Positions 16,867 to 25,616 of a stretch of 64,000 nt of DNA are shown here, piece after piece. Position 1 is the stretch's first letter. Each line of letters starts with the position of its first letter. Made by a program: the position numbers and the translations under genes. Source of the DNA: Streptomyces sp. DSM 110735 (GTDB taxonomy: Bacteria > Actinomycetota > Actinomycetes > Streptomycetales > Streptomycetaceae); contig NZ_JACYHF010000003.1 of assembly GCF_016482685.1 (NCBI RefSeq), positions 186,001 to 250,000 of the forward strand, written 5' to 3'. The notes under the pieces were generated by a model that ran no database searches, was not told where the DNA came from, and was given only the letters and a program-made list of their open reading frames with translations.

Positions 16867-17731
16867 CCCGCGGCCGGTCGTGGTCGGGGTCGATCCCTCC
16901 CCCGATCACCGCATGGCGCTGGCCTGGGCGGCGGACGAGGCGGCCCGGCGCCATGTGCCGTTGCGTCCCGTACTCGCCGAGGGCACCCCGACCCGGGGCG
17001 ACCGGGAGCGGAAGGTCCCGCCGTCCTGGGAGGGGTGGAACGACCCGCTGCACGAGGAGGGCGAACGGGTCCTGCAGGACGCCGCCGGGTTCGCGACGGC
17101 CCACCACCCCCGCCTGGAGGTGGACGCGCTGCTCGCGGAGGGCGAGCCCGTGTGGGTGCTCGGCGAGCAGAGCCGCGACGCCACGGCTGTCGTCCTGGGC
17201 TCGCGCCATCTGAGCCGGGCCCAGGAGGTGTTCGGCAACGAGTCGGTCGCCGTGCCGCTCATGGCCCAGGCGCACTGCCCCGTGGTGGTCGTGCCCGAGC
17301 CGGAGCACGTCACGCAGGTCCCGGCGTACCTCGTCGTGGGGATCGACGGCAGCGAGCAGTCCGCCGTCGCGGTCGACGTGGCGTTCGAGGAGGCGGCCCT
17401 GCGCGGCGCCGAGCTGCACGTCCTGTTCGTCTGGCAGCCCACCACGCTCCGCGTCTTCGACGAGCACGGCTCGCGGCAGGAGTGCCGCCGGATGCTCTCC
17501 GAGATCGTGGCCGGGCGCGGTGCCCGGTACCCCGACGTGGTGCTGCGCCACGAACTCGTCGTCGGGGAGCCCGTCAAGGTGCTCACCGAGGCCGCCGCGC
17601 ACGCGCTGGCGCTGGTCGTGGGCACCCGGGGGCACGGCAGTGTCGCGGGCGCGCTGCTGGGCTCGGTCAGCCAGGGCGTACTGCGCCGCGCGCAGTGCCC
17701 GGTCATCGCCGTACCGGCCGCGGCGGCCTGA
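16850..17731 (+). CDS. Universal stress protein, two UspA domains
   Basis: 293 residues, GTG start. Domain 1: VVVGVDPSPDHRMALAWAADEA to VVLGSRHLSRAQEVFGNESVAVPLMAQAHCPVVVV. Domain 2: YLVVGIDGSEQSAVAVDVAFEEA to LVVGTRGHGSVAGALLGSVSQGVLRRAQCPVIAV, with a canonical ATP-binding GxRGHGxxxxxLLGS loop. The N-terminal domain loop is less canonical. Divergent from the preceding stress gene and followed 64 bp later by an Acg-like gene in the same direction, probably co-transcribed. Confidence 0.9.
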   Translation: MSRPGDPRPVVVGVDPSPDHRMALAWAADEAARRHVPLRPVLAEGTPTRGDRERKVPPSWEGWNDPLHEEGERVLQDAAGFATAHHPRLEVDALLAEGEPVWVLGEQSRDATAVVLGSRHLSRAQEVFGNESVAVPLMAQAHCPVVVVPEPEHVTQVPAYLVVGIDGSEQSAVAVDVAFEEAALRGAELHVLFVWQPTTLRVFDEHGSRQECRRMLSEIVAGRGARYPDVVLRHELVVGEPVKVLTEAAAHALALVVGTRGHGSVAGALLGSVSQGVLRRAQCPVIAVPAAAA

Positions 17732-17795
17732 CACACGCACCGGGCGTCGGCGCGAGCGGCGGACCGGGCGCCGACAACCGGGAAGGAAGGTCACC

Positions 17796-18776
17796 GTGTC
17801 CGAGGAAACCGTCGACGAGCGGACCGTCACCGCCCTCGTGGCGGACGCCACGGCGGCCCCGTCACTGCACAACGCGCAGCCCTGGCGGTTCCGTCATCTG
17901 CGCGGATCCGGCGTTCTGCGGCTCTACGCCGACCCCGAGCGCGTCCTGCCGCACGGCGATCCGCAGAACCGGGGGCTGCATCTGGGCTGCGGCGCCGCCC
18001 TGTTCAACCTGCGCGTGTCCGCCGCCGCTGCCGGGCTCGCACCGGACGTGCGGCTGCTCCCGGACCCGTCCGACGCCGACCTCCTCGCCGAGGTGCGCCT
18101 GCGCGGCACCGGGACCCCCGACCCGGCGCTCGCAGAGCTGCACCCCGCCGTGCGCCGTCGGCACTCCAGCCGCCTGCCCTACCACGACCAGGAGATCCCC
18201 GCCGACGTACGGGAGGGTCTGTACGCGGCGGCTCGCGCCGAGGGGGCGCAGTTGCTGTTCCCGGGCACCTGGCACGTGCGCTCGGTCCTGGACCTCGTAC
18301 GGGACGCCGAGGAACGGGAGTTGATGGACGCGGGGGCGCGGGAGGAGATGGCCCGGTGGGCGCACACGGACCCGGGGGACGCGCCGGACGGCATCCCCGC
18401 CGAGGCGTTCGGACCGCGCCCGCGCCGCGCCACCTCCTCCATCCGTGACTTCGCCGTGGGGCGCCCGATGCCGGACCGCCCGTGGGCGTCGTTCGAGGAG
18501 CGCCCGAACATCGCGTTGCTGGGCACCGCCCACGACGACCCCGCCGACTGGCTCCGCGCCGGACAGGCGCTGGAACGGGTCCTGCTGCGCGCCACCGCCG
18601 ACGGCCTGGTCGCCTCGGTCACCTCCCAGCCCCTGGAGTGGCCGGAACTCCGCTGGGCGACCCGCGACCCGCTCTCCGCCATGTCCCAGGTCCAGATGGT
18701 GCTGCGCATCGGCTACGGCCCGGAGGGGGCGGCGAGTCCCCGGCGTCCGGTGGCGGATGTGCTCGACATCGTGTGA
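17796..18776 (+). CDS. Acg-like nitroreductase-fold protein
   Basis: 326 residues from a GTG with a GGAAGGAAGG ribosome site. It belongs to the Acg family (two nitroreductase-like halves; Mycobacterium Rv2032 is the prototype): APSLHNAQPWRF at residues 21-32, YADPERVLPHGDPQNRGLHLGCGAALFNLR, RRHSSRLPY, and PDRPWASFEERPNIALLGT near the end. Acg-type proteins bind FMN but are thought to be poor reductases; in M. tuberculosis the gene belongs to the DosR dormancy regulon. Its position among universal stress and CBS genes fits a similar hypoxia or dormancy role. Confidence 0.85.
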   Translation: MSEETVDERTVTALVADATAAPSLHNAQPWRFRHLRGSGVLRLYADPERVLPHGDPQNRGLHLGCGAALFNLRVSAAAAGLAPDVRLLPDPSDADLLAEVRLRGTGTPDPALAELHPAVRRRHSSRLPYHDQEIPADVREGLYAAARAEGAQLLFPGTWHVRSVLDLVRDAEERELMDAGAREEMARWAHTDPGDAPDGIPAEAFGPRPRRATSSIRDFAVGRPMPDRPWASFEERPNIALLGTAHDDPADWLRAGQALERVLLRATADGLVASVTSQPLEWPELRWATRDPLSAMSQVQMVLRIGYGPEGAASPRRPVADVLDIV

Positions 18777-18828
18777 GGCGGGGTGGGAGAGCGGGGTGGC
18801 CGCCGAAGAGGTCCTGTGGGCCCGGTGC

Positions 18829-19677
18829 CTACGACCGCTCCGGTACGACCGCCACCGGGCACTCGGCGTGGTGCAGCAGGGCGTGGGCGACCCGGCCGAG
18901 CTGGAGTCCGAAGCGGTCCGTGCGGTGCCGGGCGCCGACGATCACGAGGTCGGCGGCGGCCGAGCGGTCCACGAGCACCTTCGCAGCGGGCCCCTCGACC
19001 ACAGCCGGGTAGGTGCGGACGCGCGGGAACTCGGCGGACGGCGCCTCGACGGAGGCGGCGAGCAGCGCGGCGGCGCGTTCCTCGTATCCGGCGCCCGACC
19101 TGTCGTGGACGGGTCGCCGCCAGGCTCGTACGACGTCCAGGCCGCAGCCGCGCGTCTCGGCCTCCCGGTAGGCGAACTCCAAGGCGCGGGTGCCGGTGTC
19201 GGCTTCGCCGAGGCCGAGCAGGATGCGCTCGTGCTCGCCCGCGAGACCCGCGCGGTCGCCCCGGACCACGATCACCGGGCAGGACGCCCGGGCCGCGACG
19301 GCGAGTCCGACGGAACCGAGGAGCATGGTCGTGAACGGGCCCCGGCCGCGCGCACCCGTCACCAACGCGAAGGCGTCGTCGCCCGCCCGCACCAGGGCGT
19401 CCGCGCCCTCCTGCGGCAGGATCTCGGTGGTCACCTTCACGTCGGGGTCGCGGCGTTCGGCGCGCTCGGCGGCCGAGCCCACGATGTGCTCGGCCAGCAC
19501 CTGTTCGGAGGGACGGTCCCCGCTCAGCGAGGGCATGCCTCCCTCGTAGCGCTCCCAGAGGGAGCCGTAGAGCAGCTTCAGCGGGAGACCGTGGCGCGCG
19601 GCCTCGTCCACGGCCCAGTCGACGGCGCGCAGGGACGAGTCCGAGCCGTCGACTCCCACGACGAGGGGGAGGGTCAT
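18829..19677 (-). CDS. Universal stress protein, two UspA domains
   Basis: 282 residues starting MTLPLVVGVDGSDSSLRAVDWAVDEAARHGLPL. Domain 1 ends VTGARGRGPFTTMLLGSVGLAVAARASCPVIVV (intact nucleotide loop). Domain 2 starts ILLGLGEADTGTRALEFAYREA and ends VGARHRTDRFGLQLGRVAHALLHHAECPVAVV, with a degenerate loop. A GTG three codons upstream is an alternative start. Convergent with the Acg-like gene. A palindromic site resembling a DosR box lies about 100 bp upstream of its start. Confidence 0.9.
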   Translation of the reverse strand: MTLPLVVGVDGSDSSLRAVDWAVDEAARHGLPLKLLYGSLWERYEGGMPSLSGDRPSEQVLAEHIVGSAAERAERRDPDVKVTTEILPQEGADALVRAGDDAFALVTGARGRGPFTTMLLGSVGLAVAARASCPVIVVRGDRAGLAGEHERILLGLGEADTGTRALEFAYREAETRGCGLDVVRAWRRPVHDRSGAGYEERAAALLAASVEAPSAEFPRVRTYPAVVEGPAAKVLVDRSAAADLVIVGARHRTDRFGLQLGRVAHALLHHAECPVAVVPERS

Positions 19678-19774
19678 GGCGGCCACCGCCTTTCGTGCGG
19701 GTGCTGTGTCGGAACCGTCTCCACGGTGGCACGGGCGTCCGCCGGGCCGCGAGGGCGGTTCGGCTCGGGCGGGT

Positions 19775-19788
19775 GGGACGTTCGGCCC
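19775..19788. promoter_or_regulatory. Candidate DosR/DevR-like operator
   Basis: The sequence GGGACGTTCGGCCC matches nine of the ten fixed bases of the core GGGAC-N4-GTCCC described for mycobacterial DosR boxes. It lies about 100 bp before a universal stress gene. Functional assignment is inference from one site and the gene content; no response regulator gene is in the window. Confidence 0.35.
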
Positions 19789-19810
19789 CGGTCGTGCCGG
19801 TGCGGGTACG

Positions 19811-19860
19811 ACTCAGCACGCCTCAGCACGTCTCACTACGGCTCAGTACGGCTCAGTACG
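19811..19860. repeat. Five 10-bp tandem repeats (NCTCAGYACG)
   Basis: Units start at 19811, 19821, 19831, 19841 and 19851; the fourth and fifth are identical and the third has one extra change. The array runs into the last codons of the CBS-BON gene, whose stop lies inside the fifth unit. A 10-bp period is close to one DNA helical turn, so the array could phase protein binding, but it may be simple slippage. Confidence 0.85.
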
Positions 19861-20527
19861 CCTCGGGAGAGCGCCGGGCGCCGTCCGTACCGCCGGTGAG
19901 CCGGGAGTCGACCGCGACGACGCCGTCGACGCCGCGGCAGAGCTGTTCCACGACGGGGATCAGGCTCGCGTCCGCCACGGTGCCGAGGAGGACGACGCGC
20001 CCCTCGTGGACCTCGGCCGTGACATCCCTCGGGTCGAAGCCCAGGGTGCGGTCGAGGACGTCGCGGGTGATCTCCTCGCGGATGGCCTCGTCGCGGCGCA
20101 GGAAGACCCGCAGCAGATCGGCGCGGCTGACGATGCCGACGAGGCGGTCGGCCTCGTCCACCACGGGCAGCCGTTTGACGTCGCGCGCCTCCATGAGCCG
20201 GGCGGCCTCGACCACGTTCCACTCGGGGCGGGCGCACACGGCGGGCGCCGACATCAGCTCCTCGGCGAGGGCGCCCTCGGCCTTGGCCCGCTCCCACGCC
20301 TCCAGGTGCGGCGGAGGCGTCCGGCCGGAGGGATCGGCCTGTTCCGCGCTCTTGCGCAGCAGGTCGGCCTCGGACACCACGCCCAGGGGCCGGTCCAGCT
20401 CGTCGACCACGGGCACGGCGGTGACGTCGTTCTCCGTCAGGAGCCGCACGAGTTCCTTGAACGGCGTGTCGCGGCCGGCCCGGACGACGTCCCGGCTCAT
20501 GAGCTCCTCGACCGTTCGGTGGTGCAT
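19853..20527 (-). CDS. CBS-CBS-BON domain protein
   Basis: 224 residues. First CBS (~5-60): VEELMSRDVVRAGRDTPFKELVRLLTENDVTAVPVVDE. Second CBS (~85-140): ALAEELMSAPAVCARPEWNVVEAARLMEARDVKRLPVVDE. BON (~150-215): EITRDVLDRTLGFDPRDVTAEVHEGRVVLLGTVAD. CBS pairs bind adenine nucleotides and BON domains associate with membranes or phospholipid. The same architecture occurs in hypoxia-response islands of actinobacteria. ATG after GGGAGG. The 3' end is built from the 10-bp tandem repeat, so the last residues may be lineage-specific. Confidence 0.9.
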   Translation of the reverse strand: MHHRTVEELMSRDVVRAGRDTPFKELVRLLTENDVTAVPVVDELDRPLGVVSEADLLRKSAEQADPSGRTPPPHLEAWERAKAEGALAEELMSAPAVCARPEWNVVEAARLMEARDVKRLPVVDEADRLVGIVSRADLLRVFLRRDEAIREEITRDVLDRTLGFDPRDVTAEVHEGRVVLLGTVADASLIPVVEQLCRGVDGVVAVDSRLTGGTDGARRSPEAY

Positions 20528-20692
20528 GGTGCCTCCCGGATGCGGTGCGCCCACCTCGCGGAGGCGGGTCCTCCGCCCGTGCGACGGTGTGCCCCGCGTG
20601 GCAGGTTGGATACAGGCACCATTCTGCGGAGAGGGCGGCGATCAGGCGAACCCACACCTCGGGGACCGGACGTCAGGGAAGGTGCCCGCCGG

Positions 20693-23098
20693 ATGTCGGA
20701 CTGGACATGGGAGTGGACGGGGTACGACCCCGCCGCCGAGCAACTGCGCGAGTCGCTGTGCACGCTGGGCAACGGGTACTTCGCCACACGTGGGGCGCTG
20801 GCCGAGTGCCGGGCCGACGGGGTGCACTACCCGGGGACCTATGTGGCCGGCTGCTACAACCGTCTCGAATCGACTGTGGCGGGCCGCCATGTGGTCAACG
20901 AGGACATGGTCAATCTGCCGAACTGGCTGCTCCTGAGATTCCGGCTGCGCCCGGCGGAGGGGGCGTGGGGACCGTGGTTCACCCCCGGTCCGCACACGGT
21001 GGCGGACCACACCCATGTCCTGGACCTGCGCCGCGGCACGCTCACCCGGACGTTCTCCCACCACATGGGTGCGGGCCATACGCTGAACGTCGAACAGACC
21101 CGCCTGGTCCACATGGAGGACCCCCATACCGCCGCGCTGCACACGGTGTTCACGCCCGAGGGCTGGTCCGGCGAGATCGAGATCGAGAGCTGCCTCGACG
21201 GCGAGGTGGTCAACGGCAATGTGCACCGCTACGGCACCCTCGACCGCCATCATGTGGCCCACCTCCGCACGGGAGCGCGGGAGCCGGACACGGTCTGGCT
21301 CCACTGCCGGACGAGCGCGTCCGACATCGCGGTCGCCCTGGCCGCCCGCACCACCGTCGACGCGGCTCGCGCCCCGGTGTCGTCGGAGCTGCGTCCGGGC
21401 CGCCATCGCGCCGTCCACCGTCTGGTCGTGCCGGTCATCTCCGGTCGGCCCGTCACCGTGGACAAGACGGTCGCCCTGCACACCTCCCGGGACTCCGCGA
21501 TCAGCGATCCCCTCGGCGCGGCGCTGGACCGGGCGACCACAGCCGCGCCGTACCCCGACCTCCTGGAGTCCCACACAGCGGCATGGGAACGGCTGTGGCG
21601 GCGCGCCGACATCCAGGTGCCGGGCGAGGCGGGCCGCATCCTGCGCCTGCACCTCTTCCACGTGCTCCAGACCCTGTCCCCGCACACCGCCGACCTGGAC
21701 GTGGGCGTGCCCGCCCGCGGTCTGCACGGCGAGGCGTACCGCGGCCACGTCTTCTGGGACGAACTCTTCGTCCTGCCCTATCTGACCCTGCACTTCCCCG
21801 ACGTCTCCCGCGCTCTCCTCGACTACCGCCACCGGCGCCTCCCCCGCGCCTGCCGCGAGGCCGCCGCCGCGGGCCACACCGGGGCGATGTACCCCTGGCA
21901 GAGCGGCAGCGACGGCCGCGAGGAGACCCAGCGCCGGCATCTCAACCCCCGCTCGGGACGCTGGCTCCCGGACCACTCCCGTCTCCAGCACCATGTGGGC
22001 TCGGCCATCGCGTACAACATCGTCAACTACTGCGAGGCGACCGGCGACACGGAGTACCTGCACACCAAGGGCGCCGAGATGCTGCTCCACATCGCCCGCT
22101 TCTGGGCGGACCGCGCGGTGTACGACGCGGAGTTGGGGGCGTACCGCCTGCGCGGGGTGGTGGGCCCGGACGAGTACCACGACGCCTACCCGGACGCGGA
22201 CCGGCCGGGGCTGGACGACAACACGTACACCAACGTGACCGCCGCCTGGGTCCTCGCCCGCACCCTCGGTCTCCTGCGTCACCTGCCGTCATGGCGCCGC
22301 GCGGACCTCTTCGAACGCGCCCGACTGGACCCCGCCGAACTGCCCGCGTGGGACGAGATCTCCCGCCGCCTCCACATCCCGTTCCACGCGGGCGTGATCA
22401 GCCAGTTCGCGGGCTACGACGCCCTCGCCGAACTGGACTGGGACGGCTACCGCGAGCGCTACGGCGGCATCCGCCGACTCGACCGCATCCTGGAGGCGGA
22501 GGGCGACACCGTCAACCGCTACAAGGCGTCCAAACAGGCCGACGTCCTCATGCTCGGCCACCTCTTCTCCCCCGCCGAACTACGCTCCCTCTTCCGGCGC
22601 CTGGGCCACGACCTGGACGACGACCTCTGGCACCGCACCGTCGACTACTACCTCGCCCGCACCAGCCACGGCTCCACCCTCAGTGAACTCGTCCACGGTC
22701 TCGTCCTGGCCCGCGCCCGCCGCGCCGACGCCTGGCGGTACGTCCGCGACGCCCTGGAGGCCGACATCGCCGACATCCAGGGCGGCACGACCGGCGAGGG
22801 CATCCACCTGGGCGCCATGGCCGGCACCCTCGCGCTGGTCCAACGCGGTCTGACGGGACTGGAAACCCGCGAGGACGCCCTCTGGCTGGACCCCGTCCCG
22901 CTGCCCGCCCTCTCCTCCTACAGCTTCTCCCTCCACTACCGCGGCCACTGGGGCATCACCCTCCGCCGCCGCCCCGGTCAACTGGAGCTGGCCGTACCGG
23001 AGTCGGAGCAGTCCCCGATCCGGGTGATGCTGGCGGGCCGGTCGGTGACGATCGCTCCGGGGGAGACGTGTGTGCTGGCGGTGGAGGAGGAGGGGTGA
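20693..23098 (+). CDS. Glycoside hydrolase family 65 phosphorylase (maltose/trehalose/kojibiose type)
   Basis: 801 residues, near the usual GH65 length. N-terminal beta-sandwich: ESLCTLGNGYFATRGALAE (~20-38) and YPGTYVAGCYNR. The (alpha/alpha)6 catalytic domain has GHVFWDELFVLPYL, GAMYPWQSGSDGREETQ, and the catalytic acid segment VVGPDEYHDAYPD with DDNTYTN (~480-515). The phosphate-site motif is ASKQADVLMLGHLF and SHGSTLSELVHGLV. It should phosphorolyse an alpha-glucosyl disaccharide to beta-glucose-1-phosphate; the exact disaccharide cannot be told. ATG after a GGGAAGG site. It lies within the stress island, so use of stored sugars in stress is plausible. Confidence 0.9.
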   Translation: MSDWTWEWTGYDPAAEQLRESLCTLGNGYFATRGALAECRADGVHYPGTYVAGCYNRLESTVAGRHVVNEDMVNLPNWLLLRFRLRPAEGAWGPWFTPGPHTVADHTHVLDLRRGTLTRTFSHHMGAGHTLNVEQTRLVHMEDPHTAALHTVFTPEGWSGEIEIESCLDGEVVNGNVHRYGTLDRHHVAHLRTGAREPDTVWLHCRTSASDIAVALAARTTVDAARAPVSSELRPGRHRAVHRLVVPVISGRPVTVDKTVALHTSRDSAISDPLGAALDRATTAAPYPDLLESHTAAWERLWRRADIQVPGEAGRILRLHLFHVLQTLSPHTADLDVGVPARGLHGEAYRGHVFWDELFVLPYLTLHFPDVSRALLDYRHRRLPRACREAAAAGHTGAMYPWQSGSDGREETQRRHLNPRSGRWLPDHSRLQHHVGSAIAYNIVNYCEATGDTEYLHTKGAEMLLHIARFWADRAVYDAELGAYRLRGVVGPDEYHDAYPDADRPGLDDNTYTNVTAAWVLARTLGLLRHLPSWRRADLFERARLDPAELPAWDEISRRLHIPFHAGVISQFAGYDALAELDWDGYRERYGGIRRLDRILEAEGDTVNRYKASKQADVLMLGHLFSPAELRSLFRRLGHDLDDDLWHRTVDYYLARTSHGSTLSELVHGLVLARARRADAWRYVRDALEADIADIQGGTTGEGIHLGAMAGTLALVQRGLTGLETREDALWLDPVPLPALSSYSFSLHYRGHWGITLRRRPGQLELAVPESEQSPIRVMLAGRSVTIAPGETCVLAVEEEG

Positions 23099-23110
23099 GG
23101 GGACGTTCGC

Positions 23111-23620
23111 TCAACTCCCCGCGCCGGGTGCGTCGGAGGCGGAGGGTGCCGGGGACGCGTCGGGCACCTTCGTGGTGGGACGGACGATGACGACCGGGCA
23201 GGTGGCGTGCTGGGTGCAGTGCTGGCTGACCGAGCCGAGGAGAGCGCCGGTGAAGCCGCCGTGACCGCGGTTGCCCACGACCAGGAGGGAGGCGCCGTCG
23301 GCCGCGTCCAGCAGGACACCGGCCGGGGTGCCGTAGGCGACTTTCGTCACGATCTCCACCTCGGGCTCCGGTCCCGCCACCTCCTCCAGCGCCTCGGCGA
23401 CGATCTCCCCCGCCACCCGCTGGAAGTCGGACTCCGCGCCCGTGGGCGGCATCCAGCCGAGCGAGCCGTACATCTGCGGGAACTCCCAGGCCGTCACCGC
23501 CTCCAGCGTGCTGCCCGTCGTCTCCGCCTGCCTCAGGGCCCAGCGCAGCGCCCGCTTGGACGACTCCGAACCGTCCACGCCCACGACGATCCGAGGCTTC
23601 TGGTCGGGATGAGCGGCCAC
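23111..23620 (-). CDS. Single-domain universal stress protein
   Basis: 169 residues from a GTG preceded by GGAGGA. One UspA domain: RIVVGVDGSESSKRALRWALRQAE, then LLVVGNRGHGGFTGALLGSVSQHCTQHATCPVVIV, a canonical ATP-binding loop. A longer in-frame start (residue MVW) lies about 70 bp upstream, but its extra N-terminus looks like intergenic sequence. The stop is 13 bp from the convergent GH65 gene stop. Confidence 0.88.
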   Translation of the reverse strand: MAAHPDQKPRIVVGVDGSESSKRALRWALRQAETTGSTLEAVTAWEFPQMYGSLGWMPPTGAESDFQRVAGEIVAEALEEVAGPEPEVEIVTKVAYGTPAGVLLDAADGASLLVVGNRGHGGFTGALLGSVSQHCTQHATCPVVIVRPTTKVPDASPAPSASDAPGAGS

Positions 23621-23827
23621 GGTGTCCTCCGAGTCCTCGGGTACTCCACTGCCCGGCGCGGCGTCCGGCCGCGCCGCCGTCCAGACCATGGTGACGCGCG
23701 GCCGTGGTTCGCGCCCGGCGACTCGGGGGTGTGCGGGGACCACAGGTGTGTGTGGCGAGCACATGTGGGGCGAGGATGCCGGAGCCGCCGTTCGGTGGTG
23801 GGTCCGGCACCCTCGTACAACACGCGG

Positions 23828-24508
23828 TCAGGCCGCCGACAGCGTGCCCGGCTGCTCCGCATCCTCCAGCAGGTCCATCAGGGCCGCCCGGGCGCGGGCC
23901 ACCCGGGAGCGGACCGTGCCGACCGGGCAGTCACCGAGCCGGGCCGCCTCGGCGTAGGGCAGCCCGACGACCTGGGTGAGCACGAACGCCTCGCGCCGCT
24001 CGTCCGGCAGGGTGGCCAGCAGGTCGAGCAGCGCGACGCCGTCGTCGAAACCGGGCAGGTCGCGCGGCTGTGCCCGTTCGACGGCGCCCTGCCAGTCGGG
24101 GGCGTCGGACAGACGTGGCCGCGCGGCGGCGTACCGGTAACTGTCGATGACCGCGCGGCGCGCGATGGCCAGCAGCCACGTACGCGCCGACGAACGACCC
24201 TCGAACCGGTGCAGACTGCCGAACGCCCGCACGAAGGTGTCCTGCGCCAGATCGTCCACCGCCTGCGGGTCGCCGCACAGATGGGCGACGTACCGCCGCA
24301 CATCACGCTGGAGACGACGCGCGAACTGCTCCACGGCGTGGGCGTCACCGCCCCGGGCGGCCAGGGCCCAGGCGGTGGTCGCGTCGTCGTCCGAGGCCGG
24401 TGGATCGGTCGCGGGGTGCGGGGCGTGCGGAGGGTGCGGGGTTTGCGAGGGCTGCGGGGCTTGCGGGTGTCGTGGGGAGGGGGAGACAGGCAGGGTGGGA
24501 GTGATCAC
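23828..24508 (-). CDS. ECF-type RNA polymerase sigma factor
   Basis: 226 residues, GTG start after AAGGA. Residues 1-40 are a low-complexity Pro/His/Ala leader (PHPPHAPHPATDPP) encoded by short G-rich repeats. Sigma region 2 (~50-120): AVDDLAQDTFVRAFGSLHRF, SSARTWLLAIARR. Region 4 (~150-205): LPDERREAFVLTQVVGLPYAEAARLGDCPVGTVRSRVARARAAL. No anti-sigma gene is next to it. It follows the Met/His-rich membrane protein and YcnI genes on the same strand, suggesting it is part of, or controls, that possibly copper-related unit. Confidence 0.92.
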   Translation of the reverse strand: MITPTLPVSPSPRHPQAPQPSQTPHPPHAPHPATDPPASDDDATTAWALAARGGDAHAVEQFARRLQRDVRRYVAHLCGDPQAVDDLAQDTFVRAFGSLHRFEGRSSARTWLLAIARRAVIDSYRYAAARPRLSDAPDWQGAVERAQPRDLPGFDDGVALLDLLATLPDERREAFVLTQVVGLPYAEAARLGDCPVGTVRSRVARARAALMDLLEDAEQPGTLSAA

Positions 24509-24697
24509 CTGATGTCCTTGTCGGAGATCCGTGTCCGGGGGCGCCGCGGCTGCGCGTACGCGCGTAGGGGCGGCGGTCCGGTGAAGGGGAACGGCCGTAC
24601 GGCGCCCAGGAACGGTCGCGTGGTCACGCGTGGGGACGGGCGGGGGTACGGCCGGGGACCCGGGCCGCTTACGGCGGTTCCGGGATGCCGGCTGTCC

Positions 24698-25501
24698 TCA
24701 GATGACAGCGGTCCCCGGTGGAGGTCCCCGAGTGGTGATCGCGTGGACGAGGAGGAGGCGCGGCGCCCGGTCGGAGCGGGAGCGGGGCGGTCGGCGAGTC
24801 TCGGGGTCGTGGTCCGGGGTGACCGTGAGGCGGAGCAGGAGCCGCAGCGGATTCGCCAGCCATCCGGCGACGGCCCGCAGGAGACGGAAAGCGGCCTTCT
24901 CGCCGTACGCCAGCCAGAGGCCAGTGAGGAACGCGGCGAGGAGGTGGGCGGCGGACATGGCGAGGGCGAACAGGGTGCCGATGGAGATGGTGTGCCCCAG
25001 ACCCATGTGGTCCATGGCCATGTGGGCGGCGGCCATGTGGGGCACGTCCAGGTGGTTCATGTGCGGGGAGCCCATGGACCGTGACCCCCTGGACGCCGAC
25101 CCCATGTCCATGGCTCCGCCCATATGCATGGACCCCATGTGCGTGGACCCCATGTGCGTGGACGCCCTGTGCACGGAACCCATATGGCCGGACCCCATGT
25201 GGCCCGACCCCATGTGGTCCCCGCCCATGGAAGCCGCTCCTCCAGCCCCCGACGGCGCATAGGAGAACGCCGTATGCAGTCCCGTCTGCGCGGCCATCAC
25301 CAGCGTCACGATCAGCGGCAGACCCCGCTCACGCCCGGCCAGACACCACCCGACACCCCCGGTCACCACCGCGCCGAGCACGAGCGCCCAAGTCTCCACA
25401 CCGGTGCCGGAGACGAGGACGTGCCCCAGGGCGGCGAACAGCACGCACACGGCCGCGAACACCGCGGCCCGTACGGTGCGGAAGCACCACCCTGCGGTCA
25501 T
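24698..25501 (-). CDS. Methionine/histidine-rich integral membrane protein
   Basis: 267 residues. Three N-terminal membrane segments (VRAAVFAAVCVLFAALGHVLV, WALVLGAVVTGGVGWCLAG, IVTLVMAAQTGLHTAF) are followed by a Met/His-rich stretch of about 90 residues (SMGGDHMGSGHMGSGHMGS, THMGSTHMGSMHMGG, HMAAAHMAMDHMGLGH), another hydrophobic helix and a basic tail. Such HxM clusters bind Cu(I)/Ag(I) in copper proteins. The neighbour is YcnI (DUF1775), also copper-linked, so a role in extracytoplasmic copper handling is inferred. The family is not recognised. ATG at 25501 has GAGG at 9 nt; an ATG three codons earlier is possible. The repeats are DNA-level tandem copies. Confidence 0.8.
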   Translation of the reverse strand: MTAGWCFRTVRAAVFAAVCVLFAALGHVLVSGTGVETWALVLGAVVTGGVGWCLAGRERGLPLIVTLVMAAQTGLHTAFSYAPSGAGGAASMGGDHMGSGHMGSGHMGSVHRASTHMGSTHMGSMHMGGAMDMGSASRGSRSMGSPHMNHLDVPHMAAAHMAMDHMGLGHTISIGTLFALAMSAAHLLAAFLTGLWLAYGEKAAFRLLRAVAGWLANPLRLLLRLTVTPDHDPETRRPPRSRSDRAPRLLLVHAITTRGPPPGTAVI

Positions 25502-25616
25502 GGGGCTCATCCTCGCATCGGGGTCCGGGAGGCTGTACGGGGATACGGAAACACCCCCCGCCCCACGCTCAGCCCGCCCGACGTGATCCGGACCACCCCC
25601 AGGACACCGGACGCGC

